Assembly: GCF_000559085.1 (NCBI RefSeq) | Contig: NZ_JALN02000001.1 | Location: 1,426,001-1,490,000, forward strand | Reading direction: 5' to 3' | Length of the DNA stretch: 64,000 nucleotides | Origin: Mycolicibacterium aromaticivorans JS19b1 = JCM 16368 | GTDB taxonomy: Bacteria > Actinomycetota > Actinomycetes > Mycobacteriales > Mycobacteriaceae | Shown here: positions 26,670-36,500 of the stretch, in pieces | How the letters are laid out: the number at the start of each line of letters is the position of its first letter | Numbering within the stretch: the first letter of the stretch is position 1 | The notes under the pieces: generated by a model | Databases searched by the model: none | What the model was told of the DNA's origin: nothing | What the model saw: only the letters and a program-made list of their open reading frames with translations | Program-made: the position numbers and the translations under genes

Positions 26670-27869
26670 ATGAACAACGCGCCCGATGTGTTCAGCCCGG
26701 CCAAACTCGGCCCCATCACTCTGCGCAACCGCACCATCAAGTCGGCCACCTTCGAGGCGCGAACCCCCGACGACGTGGTGTCCGATGACCTGATCGCGTT
26801 CCACCGGGCGATCGCCGCCGGTGGCATCGGCATGACGACCGTCGCCTACACCGCGGTCAGCCAGGGTGGCCGGACCAACGGCGGGCAGATCTGGATGCGT
26901 CCGGAAGCGGTGCCCGGCCTGCGCCGGCTCGCCGACGCCGTGCACGCCGAGGGTGCGGCCATCAGCGCGCAGATCGGTCACGCCGGCCCGGTCGCGAATG
27001 CCCGCTCGAACAAGGCGGCTGCGCTCGCCCCGGTCCGTTTCTTCAACCCGCTGTCGATGAAGTTCGCCAAGCACGCCACCCGCGACGACATCAACAACGT
27101 CATCGCCGCGCACGCCTCGGCGGCCCGGTTCGCCATCGATTCCGGCTTCGACGCCGTCGAGATCCACCTCGGCCACAACTACCTGGCCAGCTCGTTTCTC
27201 TCTCCGATGATCAACCGGCGCACCGACGAGTTCGGCGGAACGCTGGAGAACCGGGCCAAGGTGGCCCGCGGCATCGTGATGGCCGTACGACGCGAGGTCG
27301 AGCGGCTGGGCCCGGCCCCGATCGCGGTGACCGCGAAGCTCAACATGGCCGACGGAGTGCGCGGCTCGATCCAGATCGAGGAGTCGCTGCAGACCGCCAA
27401 GTGGTTGGAGGAAGACGGCGGCCTGGACGCGATCGAACTCACCGCGGGCAGCTCGCTGCTCAACCCGATGTACCTGTTCCGCGGCGACGCCCCGGTCAAG
27501 GAGTTCGCCGCGGCGCAGAAATGGCCGCTGAACTGGGGCATGCGGATGACCGGCAAGAAGTTCATGCGGGAATATCCCTATCGGGAGACCTACCTGCTGC
27601 GCGACGCCGAGCAGTTCCGCAAAGAGCTGACCATGCCGCTGATCCTGCTCGGCGGTATCACCAACCGCGAGAGCATGGACCGCGCGATGGCCGAGGGTTT
27701 CGAGTTCGTGGCGATGGGCCGCGCGCTGCTGGCCGAACCTGACCTGCTCAATCGCATTCAGGCCGACGGCGACGCACACTCGGTGAAGTCGCTGTGCACG
27801 CACTGCAACAAATGCATGCCGACGATCTACTCGCGAACCCTGTGCGTGGTGACGGGCGGTCCCGCCTGA
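26670..27869 (+). CDS. NADH:flavin oxidoreductase / old yellow enzyme family
   Basis: A 399-residue FMN TIM-barrel enzyme: MNNAPDVFSPAKLGPITLRNRTIKSATFE, AQIGHAGP, GFDAVEIHLGHNYLASSFLSPMINRRTDEFGGTLENRAK and the FMN-binding ILLGGITNRESMDRAMAEGFEFVAMGRALLAEPDL. It reduces activated double bonds or related substrates with NAD(P)H. Near the C-terminus it has LCTHCNKCMPTIYSRTLC, a four-Cys pattern like the 4Fe-4S site of 2,4-dienoyl-CoA reductases, although the C-terminal FAD/NAD domain of that group is absent. The ATG at 26670 is used; the open frame begins at 26634. Confidence 0.9.
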   Translation: MNNAPDVFSPAKLGPITLRNRTIKSATFEARTPDDVVSDDLIAFHRAIAAGGIGMTTVAYTAVSQGGRTNGGQIWMRPEAVPGLRRLADAVHAEGAAISAQIGHAGPVANARSNKAAALAPVRFFNPLSMKFAKHATRDDINNVIAAHASAARFAIDSGFDAVEIHLGHNYLASSFLSPMINRRTDEFGGTLENRAKVARGIVMAVRREVERLGPAPIAVTAKLNMADGVRGSIQIEESLQTAKWLEEDGGLDAIELTAGSSLLNPMYLFRGDAPVKEFAAAQKWPLNWGMRMTGKKFMREYPYRETYLLRDAEQFRKELTMPLILLGGITNRESMDRAMAEGFEFVAMGRALLAEPDLLNRIQADGDAHSVKSLCTHCNKCMPTIYSRTLCVVTGGPA

Positions 27870-27906
27870 CGGGCCGACGGGGCCGTTACCGATAGAGTTG
27901 GTCCCG

Positions 27907-30483
27907 ATGACTCGACCAGCCGCGCCCGATCTGACAGTTCGGTACGACGGGTCGGAGCGTACTTTCGCCGCTGGACACGACGTCGTGGTCGGCCGCGACC
28001 TCCGTGCCGACGTGCGAATCGCCCACCCCTTGATCTCCCGCGCCCATCTGGTGCTCCGTTTCGACCACGGCCGGTGGATGGCCATCGACAACGGCTCACT
28101 CAACGGCATGTTCGTCAACGGCCGCCGGGTGCCGTCCGTCGACATCAGCGACGGCTTGACCGTCAACGTCGGCAATCCCGACGGGCCGCCGATGAGCTTC
28201 GGCCTCGGCCGCCATCAGGGCTCGGTGGGACGCCCGCCGCAGACCTCGTCGGTGCGCATGTCGGCGCCGCCGTCGTCGCCGTCGTGGCCGGCCAACCCGA
28301 GCCGGGGCGCGCCGACGGCCGGGCAGTGGCAGCCCCCGCCGTCGCAAGCCGAGCCGACCCACCAGCCGCCGGTGTATCCGACCAGCGGCTCGCGAGCACA
28401 GCCCACCTACCACCCGCCTGCCGCGACGGGCCCGATGGGCCACCCGCCCGCGGCGGCGCCCACCCAGATGCGTCCCGCCGTGGGCAAGCCTGCGCAGTCG
28501 TCGTCGAATCTCGCGACGTCGATGTTGAAGATCCTGCGCCCCGGCGCACCCGGCGACGTGCCGCCAGGCGGGATCAAGATCGGCCGCGCGACCGACAACG
28601 ACATCGTCATCCCCGACGTACTGGCCTCGCGTCACCACGCCACGCTGATCCCGACGCCGGGCGGCACGGAGATCGTCGACAACCGCAGCATCAACGGCAC
28701 GTTCGTCAACGGCAGCCGGGTCGACACCGCGATGCTGAACGAGGGCGACACCGTCACGATCGGCAACATCGACCTCATCTTCGCCGGCGGCACCCTGGTG
28801 CGGCGCACCGAGACGTCGGCGGCCACCGCCACCGGCGGTCTGGACGTGCGTGCGGTGACCTGGACGATCGAGCACAACAAGACGCTGCTGGACAACATCT
28901 CGCTGACCGCGCGCCCCGGCACGCTGACCGCAGTGATCGGCCCGTCCGGTGCGGGCAAATCGACGTTCGCGCGACTGGTCGCCGGCTACACCCATCCGAC
29001 AAGTGGCACAGTCACTTTCGAGGGTCACAACATCCACGCCGAGTACGCCTCCCTGCGATCCCGGATCGGCATGGTGCCGCAGGACGACGTGGTTCACGGC
29101 CAGCTGACCGTGAACCAGGCGCTGATGTACGCCGCGGAACTGCGGCTGCCGCCCGACACCACCAAGGAAGACCGCCAACAGGTGGTGGCCCAGGTGCTCG
29201 CCGAGCTGGAGATGACCCAGCACCAGAACACCCGGGTGGACAAGCTCTCCGGCGGTCAGCGCAAGCGCGCTTCGGTGGCGCTCGAGCTGCTGACCGGTCC
29301 GTCGCTGTTGATCCTCGACGAGCCGACGTCCGGTCTGGACCCGGCGCTGGACCGCCAGGTCATGACGATGCTGCGCCAGCTGGCCGACGCCGGCCGGGTG
29401 GTGTTGGTGGTCACTCACTCGCTGACTTACCTCGACGTGTGCGACCAGGTGCTGCTGTTGGCGCCCGGCGGCAAGACGGCGTTCTGTGGTCCGCCCAGCC
29501 AGATCGGGGCGGCGATGGGCACCACCAACTGGGCCGACATCTTCAGCTCGGTCGCCGGTGATCCCGACGGCGCCTATCAGCGCTACCTGCAGCAGACCGG
29601 ACCTGCTCCCCCACCGCCGCCGGTGGAGACGCCGTCGAACATGGGCGAGCCGACGCACACCAGCTTGCTCCGGCAGTTCTCCACGATCGCGCGTCGCCAG
29701 ATGCGGCTGATCATCTCCGACCGCGGTTACTTCGCGTTCCTGGCACTGCTGCCGTTCATCATGGGTGTGCTGTCGCTGTCGGTGCCCGGCACCGTCGGCT
29801 TCGGCGTACCGAATCCGATGGGTGATGCGCCCAACGAACCGGGTCAGATCCTGGTGCTGCTCAACGTCGGCGCGATCTTCATGGGTACGGCGCTGACCGT
29901 GCGAGATCTGATCGGTGAGCGGCCGATCTTCCGAAGAGAACAAGCCGTCGGGTTGTCGACGACGGCGTACCTGCTGGCGAAGGTCTGTATCTACGCGGTG
30001 TTCGCGATCGTGCAGTCGACGATCGTCACGGCGATCACGATTGCCGGCAAGGGCGGTCCGACGCAGGGATCGCTGACGTTCCTGAGCCCGACGCTGGAGC
30101 TGTTCGTGGTGATGGCGGCGACGACGGTGACCGCTGCAATGGTGGGTCTGGCGCTCTCGGCACTGGCCAAGTCCAACGAGCAGATCATGCCGCTGCTGGT
30201 GGTCGCCGTGATGAGCCAGCTGGTCTTCTCCGGCGGAATGATCCCGGTGACCGGACGGCTGGTGCTCGATCAGCTGTCCTGGATCACCCCGGCGCGGTGG
30301 GGCTTCGCGGCGTCAGCCTCGACCATCGACCTCATCAAGTTGGTGCCTGGGCCGCTGACGCCGAAGGACCGGCACTGGGAGCACACCGCGTCGGCATGGT
30401 GGTTCAACATGGGCATGCTCGGCGCCCTGTGCATCGGGTATCTGTCGCTGGTGCGGTGGAAGATCCGGCTCAAGGGCGCCTGA
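27907..30483 (+). CDS. FHA-domain ABC exporter (Rv1747-like)
   Basis: An ABC half-transporter fused to two FHA domains, 858 residues. FHA1 (about 20-95: VGRDLRADVRIAHPLISRAHL, NGSLNGMFVNGRRV) is followed by a Pro-rich linker (about 100-210) and FHA2 (about 215-295: IGRATDNDIVIPDVLASRHHATL, NRSINGTFVNG). The ATPase has Walker A GPSGAGKS (near 345), signature LSGGQRKRAS (near 447) and Walker B LLILDEPTSG. The ABC2-type membrane domain with six segments runs from about 600 to the end. It strongly resembles M. tuberculosis Rv1747, whose FHA domains bind phosphothreonine after PknF action and which is linked to export of cell-envelope glycolipids such as PIMs. The ATG at 27907 is preferred over a TTG at 27898. 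Confidence 0.93.
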   Translation: MTRPAAPDLTVRYDGSERTFAAGHDVVVGRDLRADVRIAHPLISRAHLVLRFDHGRWMAIDNGSLNGMFVNGRRVPSVDISDGLTVNVGNPDGPPMSFGLGRHQGSVGRPPQTSSVRMSAPPSSPSWPANPSRGAPTAGQWQPPPSQAEPTHQPPVYPTSGSRAQPTYHPPAATGPMGHPPAAAPTQMRPAVGKPAQSSSNLATSMLKILRPGAPGDVPPGGIKIGRATDNDIVIPDVLASRHHATLIPTPGGTEIVDNRSINGTFVNGSRVDTAMLNEGDTVTIGNIDLIFAGGTLVRRTETSAATATGGLDVRAVTWTIEHNKTLLDNISLTARPGTLTAVIGPSGAGKSTFARLVAGYTHPTSGTVTFEGHNIHAEYASLRSRIGMVPQDDVVHGQLTVNQALMYAAELRLPPDTTKEDRQQVVAQVLAELEMTQHQNTRVDKLSGGQRKRASVALELLTGPSLLILDEPTSGLDPALDRQVMTMLRQLADAGRVVLVVTHSLTYLDVCDQVLLLAPGGKTAFCGPPSQIGAAMGTTNWADIFSSVAGDPDGAYQRYLQQTGPAPPPPPVETPSNMGEPTHTSLLRQFSTIARRQMRLIISDRGYFAFLALLPFIMGVLSLSVPGTVGFGVPNPMGDAPNEPGQILVLLNVGAIFMGTALTVRDLIGERPIFRREQAVGLSTTAYLLAKVCIYAVFAIVQSTIVTAITIAGKGGPTQGSLTFLSPTLELFVVMAATTVTAAMVGLALSALAKSNEQIMPLLVVAVMSQLVFSGGMIPVTGRLVLDQLSWITPARWGFAASASTIDLIKLVPGPLTPKDRHWEHTASAWWFNMGMLGALCIGYLSLVRWKIRLKGA

Positions 30484-30546
30484 CGTTCGGTACGCCTGCT
30501 TCCGGTCTACAACAACGGGGCCGAGAACCTGCTGTTCTGGCAGTAG
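30484..30546 (+). other. In-frame coding-like tail after the ABC exporter stop
   Basis: Past the TGA at 30481-30483 the same frame stays open for 20 codons to a TAG at 30544-30546, reading RSVRLLPVYNNGAENLLFWQ. Codon use is as GC3-rich as the genes nearby, unlike random spacer. It could be a relic of a deleted gene's C-terminus or a read-through tail. Confidence 0.3.
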
Positions 30547-30551
30547 TCGAC

Positions 30552-33500
30552 TCAGGCTGACGCAGGCATCCCCAGCAGCGACTCCAGCCGGAAGTCGAAA
30601 CCCACCGAAACCGCCTGAGCCGCCGCCGGCTCGACTCGCACGCCCAGGTTGACCGTTGTCGTCCGACCCGGCCCGCCGATGGTCATATGTGTGAGCGCCA
30701 CGCGGCCCGGATCGGCACTGGCGACGCTCATCGCGGAGGTGTGCTGGCGGCCCGACCGGGCGAATCCACCAGGGCCGACGCCGGTGGCACCGTGCTGATT
30801 CATGAACAGTCCGGACAGTCCGCCGATCACTCCCAGCATGACCGAGAGGGTGATCCCCGTCGTGGTGCCGATGACGGCACCGAAGATGTTGTCCCCGAAC
30901 AATGATCCGACACCTTGACCCACGGACATGCCTACCGCGATCTGGACGTCGGGCTCGCGCAGCAGCGCGTGAATCGCCACGTCCTTGACCTGACTCAACG
31001 GCATTCCACCCAGCAGGCCGACGGTGATCTGGTATGCCAGCTTCACGATGGCCGCGCGTGCCAGCACGGACATCACCGCCACCTTGGTCACCTGACCCGC
31101 GGCTCCGGTCAGGAACGCGTTGGTGATGCCGTTGTCTCGCAACAGGTTCACCACGACGATCTGCGCCGCCACCCCGGCTGCCAGGCGGACCGACACATCG
31201 CCCAGAATCGACCGAATCGACGTCGGGATGATCGCGTTCACCGCCGCGGTGAACGCGGGGTTGGCCTGCAGGGCCGCCACAGCGCTCTGCAGTGCGGCAG
31301 ACAGGTCGGTGCCGTCGAGCACCGCGTCGGCGAACTGATCGGCGGCGCCGACCACCGCAGCGGTGAATCCAGAATAGGCCAGGAAGTCGGTGACCGTGGC
31401 GCCCAGGACGGTAGCGATGGCGGTGACGGCCGCGGTGTTCGACAGCAGGGCAACCACTGCGCTGCCGAACGTCGGGCCGAGTTCACCGCCGATGAACGCC
31501 CGCACGATCGGACTGCCGGCGAGCTCGACGATCATCGTGGTGATCGTGGAGCCCAGCGCCTGCTGAATGGACGGGATGCTCAATACCGTCGCATCGACCA
31601 GGTCGAGGACGTCGGCGATGGTTGCCTTCAACCCGCTGATGACAGCCACGTTCAGCTTCAGCTGGTCGAGCACCAGGGGCCAGACGGTCGAAAGAGCCTG
31701 CCCGGCAACGAGTGCCTTCGCGATCTCACCCGTCACCACAGCCAAGGAGCCCGGCACTCCGATCTGACTGAAGAACGTCGGCAGCACGGCGCCGATCACG
31801 ACAGCCAGTCCGCTACTCATTCCCGGAGCTGCCAGCAGGGTCTGCACCGCGTGACCGAGCGCCACACTCACCGGACCCGCAATCGGATTGCCCGCCAACG
31901 CCTGCGCCACCAACACCGTCACCTGCTGGGCGGCGTACGCCTGCACCACCGCGTCGCTGAGAAGCTGATTGACCATGGTGGTGACTGTTGATCCGACCGC
32001 CTGCCACACCGCGGCATCAGCCAGCGCGGCCTGCACCGCTATGAAGACCGTCGACTGCGCGGCGAACTGAATCTGGATGTTGGCCCGCAATTGGGCGAGC
32101 ACCGTCGCCAGGGTGGACGAAAGGTCCTGTCCGGCAACCACAGCCGCGGCGACCGTCCCCGCCGCCTGAGCCAACGCCGCCGGCACCCCCGGCTGAGCCA
32201 GGATCGTCGGCAACGCCTGCCCCAACAGCGACGCCAAACCACCAGAGACCGCCGGCACCCCCAACAACGCCTGCACCGCCTGACCGAGCGCCACACTCAC
32301 CGGACCCGCAATCGGATTGCCCGCCAACGCCTGCGCCACCAACACCGACACCTGCTGACCCGCATACACCTGCACAGCAGTATCGGTCAACAAATGATTG
32401 ACCATGGTGGTCACCGTCGACCCGACCGCCTGCCACACCGCGGCATCAGCCAGCGCGGCCTGCACCGCCATCGTCGTGACGACCTTGGCCGCCGCCTGAA
32501 TCTGGCTGTTCGCCTGCAACTGCGCCAACACCGATGGCAGCACCGTCGACAGCTCTTGACCGGCAACCACAGCCGCGGCGACCGTCCCCGCCGCCTGAGC
32601 CAACGCCGCCGGCACCCCCGGCTGAGCCAGGATCGTCGGCAACGCCTGCCCCAACAGCGACGCCAAACCACCAGAGACCGCCGGCACCCCCAACAACGCC
32701 TGCACCGCCTGACCGAGCGCCACACTCACCGGACCCGCAATCGGATTGCCCGCCAACGCCTGCGCCACCAACACCGACACCTGCTGACCCGCGTACGCCT
32801 GCACCACCGCGTCGCTGAGAAGCTGATTGACCATCGTGGTCACCGTCGACCCGACCGCCTGCCACACCGCGGCATCAGCCAGCGCGGCCTGCACCGCCAT
32901 CGTCGTGACGACCTTGGCCGCCGCCTGAATCTGGCTGTTCGCCTGCAACTGCGCCAACACCGATGGCAGCACCGTCGACAGCTCTTGACCGGCAACCACA
33001 GCCGCGGCGACCGTCCCCGCCGCCTGAGCCAACGCCGCCGGCACCCCCGGCTGAGCCAGGATCGTCGGCAACGCCTGCCCCAACAGCGACGCCAAACCAC
33101 CAGAGACCGCCGGCACCCCCAACAACGCCTGCACCGCCTGACCGAGCGCCACACTCACCGGACCCGCAATCGGATTGCCCGCCAACGCCTGCGCCACCAA
33201 CACCGACACCTGCTGACCCGCATACTGCCGCACCACCGACTGATCAACCAGGTCGGTGAGCACCGTCGACAACGCTGAACCGACCGCCTGCCACACCGCC
33301 AGATTGCTCAGTAGTGCGTTCACGGTCGTTGACGTGGTGGCGCCCACGGCATTCCGGATGACCGGATTGGCCTGCAGCGCAGCCAAAGCAGCACTGAGCG
33401 CCGTCGACGGATCCGTACCGGAGAAGATGGCGTTCGCGAGCGTGCCCGCAGTGCTCGACAGTGCGCCGACCACTCCAGCCTGACTCAACAACCCCGGCAC

Positions 33501-36500
33501 CAATCCACCGAGCAGCGTGGATATCTCGCCACTGAAGGCCGGGTTGGCGAGCAACGTCTGCACCGCCTGACCGACCGCCACACTCACCGGACCCGCAATC
33601 GGATTACCCGCCAACGCCTGCGCCACCAACACCGACACCTGCTGACCCGCATACTGCCGCACCACCGACTGATCAACCAGGTCGGTGAGCACCGTCGACA
33701 ACGCTGAACCGACCGCCTGCCACACCGCCAGATTGCTCAGTAGTGCGTTCACGGTCGTTGACGTGGTGGCGCCCACGGCATTCCGGATGACCGGATTGGC
33801 CTGCAGCGCAGCCAAAGCAGCACTGAGCGCCGTCGACGGATCCGTACCGGAGAAGATGGCGTTCGCGAGCGTGCCCGCAGTGCTCGACAGTGCGCCGACC
33901 ACTCCAGCCTGACTCAACAACCCCGGCACCAATCCACCGAGCAGCGTGGATATCTCGCCACTGAAGGCCGGGTTGGCGAGCAACGTCTGCACCGCCTGAC
34001 CGACCGCCACACTCACCGGACCCGCAATCGGATTACCCGCCAACGCCTGCGCCACCAACACCGACACCTGCTGGCCGGCGAGCTGCTGCACGATCGGAGA
34101 AACAGTCAGTCCGGACACCACGCTGTTGATCAGCGTCCCCACGGCGGACGGCACCGATCCGGACAACAGGGACGTCACCAACGCGCTGAACGTCACCTGC
34201 GCCGCGGACGGCAAGGTGTTGGTGGGCGCGGGCAACGGCGTACCGTCCACGACGCTCAACAGATAGTTGGCGACGTAGTTGGCCAGCGTGTTGTTGACTC
34301 CGGGCTGTGACATGAAAGTCGTGTAGGCGGTGCCCAATTGGACCGCCATGCTGCCGCCGACCGATGCCAGCAGCGCGGCGACGGCCGCGCTGACCACCGA
34401 GCTGACAACGGGTGCGGCGGCGCTCATGTCGGCCGGCAGGGAACCGGCAGCAAGCTGGCCGAGATAATCCGCGAGGGCGGTCGAGCTGACCGGAGTGGCC
34501 CAGGAAGGGGACGTCGAACCGATCAGCACGTTGACCGCACCGGTGAACGCGGCACCGAACTGCTGCTGGACAGCCGAATCGGCGAGGAACGTGGCGAGCG
34601 AATCCTCTACCGGTGTACCGATCAGCTCCTGCAGCGTCTGCTTGAAATCGAACCCGCTCAAGATGAAGTGCGCCAGCCAGGTCCCCAGCCCCACGAAGCT
34701 CGTCGGTAGAGGCACCGACGAGAAGACCGGCGTGAGCGCATCCGCCACGGTCGAATTGCCCAGCGATTCCTGCAGGAAGTAGCCGACGGCATTGCCGATG
34801 GTGACTCGGAGGTCCGGCGGGAGCGCCGCCAGCGCCGAGTTACCTGCGACCGTGGAGGATATCCAGGTCAGCATCGCCGGGTCGGTGACCAGGTTCTGCA
34901 CCGTCGACGGCAGCAGTCCCAGGTCGTTGAACATCAACGCGTCGAGAATTGTGAAGAACGCCGACCCGACAAGTTTGGCAATCGGACCGGCTGATGGATC
35001 GAAAGCCGTTACCAGAGCCGCGATTCCGTCGATGATCAGCGGCTGCGCCGCCTCCATCGCCAGTTTCAGCGCGTAACACGCCGGGTCGATGCCGCAGCCG
35101 CCAAGCGACACATCCGCTGCCGCCAGTGCCATGGTCACCGCGTGTGCCGATGCCGTGCCCGCCGGGGTCGCCATTCCACCGTCGTGGCCGAACAGCAGCC
35201 CACCCGCGCCGCCCATGCCGCCACTGCCGACGGTGCCCGCGGGCAGAGATGCTTGCCCGCCCGCGCCACCGTCTCCACCGTTACCCGCTAGCCGCGCAGC
35301 GCGTCCGCCATCCCCGCCCGCGCCGCCCGCGTCTGCACCTGCGCCACCCTGGCCGCCCATTCCACCGTTGCCGAAGACCAGGCCGCCGTTGCCGCCACGG
35401 CCACCTCGACCGCCGGATCCGCTGTCGGTGCCGCCGCTTCCGCCGTCGCCACCGGCACCGCCGGATCCCCGGATCGAGAGCATTCCGGCGTCTCCGCCGT
35501 TGCCCCCCGCGCCGCCGTTGCCGGTGGCACCCGCGGCAGCGCCGGTTCCCCCCTTGCCGCCGTCACCGAAGAACAGTCCGCCCCGGCCGCCGTTACCGCC
35601 CGAACCGTTGTTGATGCCGATGACTCCGGCGCCGCCGTCACCGCCGTCACCGAACAAGCCCGCGGCACCGCCGTTGCCGCCGTTGAACCCGTCGCCGCCG
35701 TTCCCGCCGAAGAGCCCGGCGCTACCGCCGTTGCAGGCCCCACTGGTACAGGCACCCGCGTAGCCGGTGTAGCTGTAGCCGTTGCCGAACAGGATTCCCG
35801 CGTTGGGGTGAGCGGCGGTTCCGTCGCCGACGAAGATACGGATGAAGTCGGCGATCGGGTTCGTCGCCACCGCCGATGCGCGCGCCACAGGGTCGGACGG
35901 TTCGCCGGTGGGCACCGCCGACGACGGTGGTGATGTGCGGGCCGGGCGGCGCGACAGTTCCCGCCTACTGGCGGCCAACGCCGCCCACGCCAGCGGAGCA
36001 CCGATCGGGGCGTCGTCTCGGGTGCCGCCGCCGAGGCGGTCGAGCAGGCTGCCTCCGGTTCCCGTTACCGAACCCTGGGACGGCGCCGTGATGACCGCCA
36101 CCTCGGCTTCCGGCGCGGTCACAGTCTGCGAGTCAACGGAAATCGACGAAAGATCCGCAGCCGCGGACATGCTGCGCGCACTGCTCGCGCTGCTCGCGCT
36201 GCTCGCCGACGGTGACGGATCCGGCCCGACAGCGGGCTCAGGGGCAGCGGCAGAAACCGCCGTGGCCGGGCTGGGGGTACCGGCCACGCTCTTCTGATCG
36301 GCGGGGACGGAAGACGTGCGTGCACTGCGCTTCGATGACGGACCCGCCCCGTCCCCCGCGCGCGCGGTGGAGTTCGAACCACGGCCGGTCTTTGCGGCGC
36401 CCGATGATGGGGCCGCCGGGCCTGTAATGGAGCCGGCCGAGGGTGCAGCGTCGTTGCCAGGTGGCCGGTTCGGGTTTCCGACGGACTTTCCCGACCCCGG

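Noticed and set aside
32091..33278. 395-codon plus-strand frame rich in Arg/His/Gln opposite the 429-bp repeats
   Set aside because: It repeats with the same period only because it is antisense to the repeat units; composition is low complexity and there is no ribosome site.
31503..34076. CRISPR-like or non-coding satellite array
   Set aside because: Units are 429 bp, contiguous without spacers, a multiple of three, and in frame within one gene.
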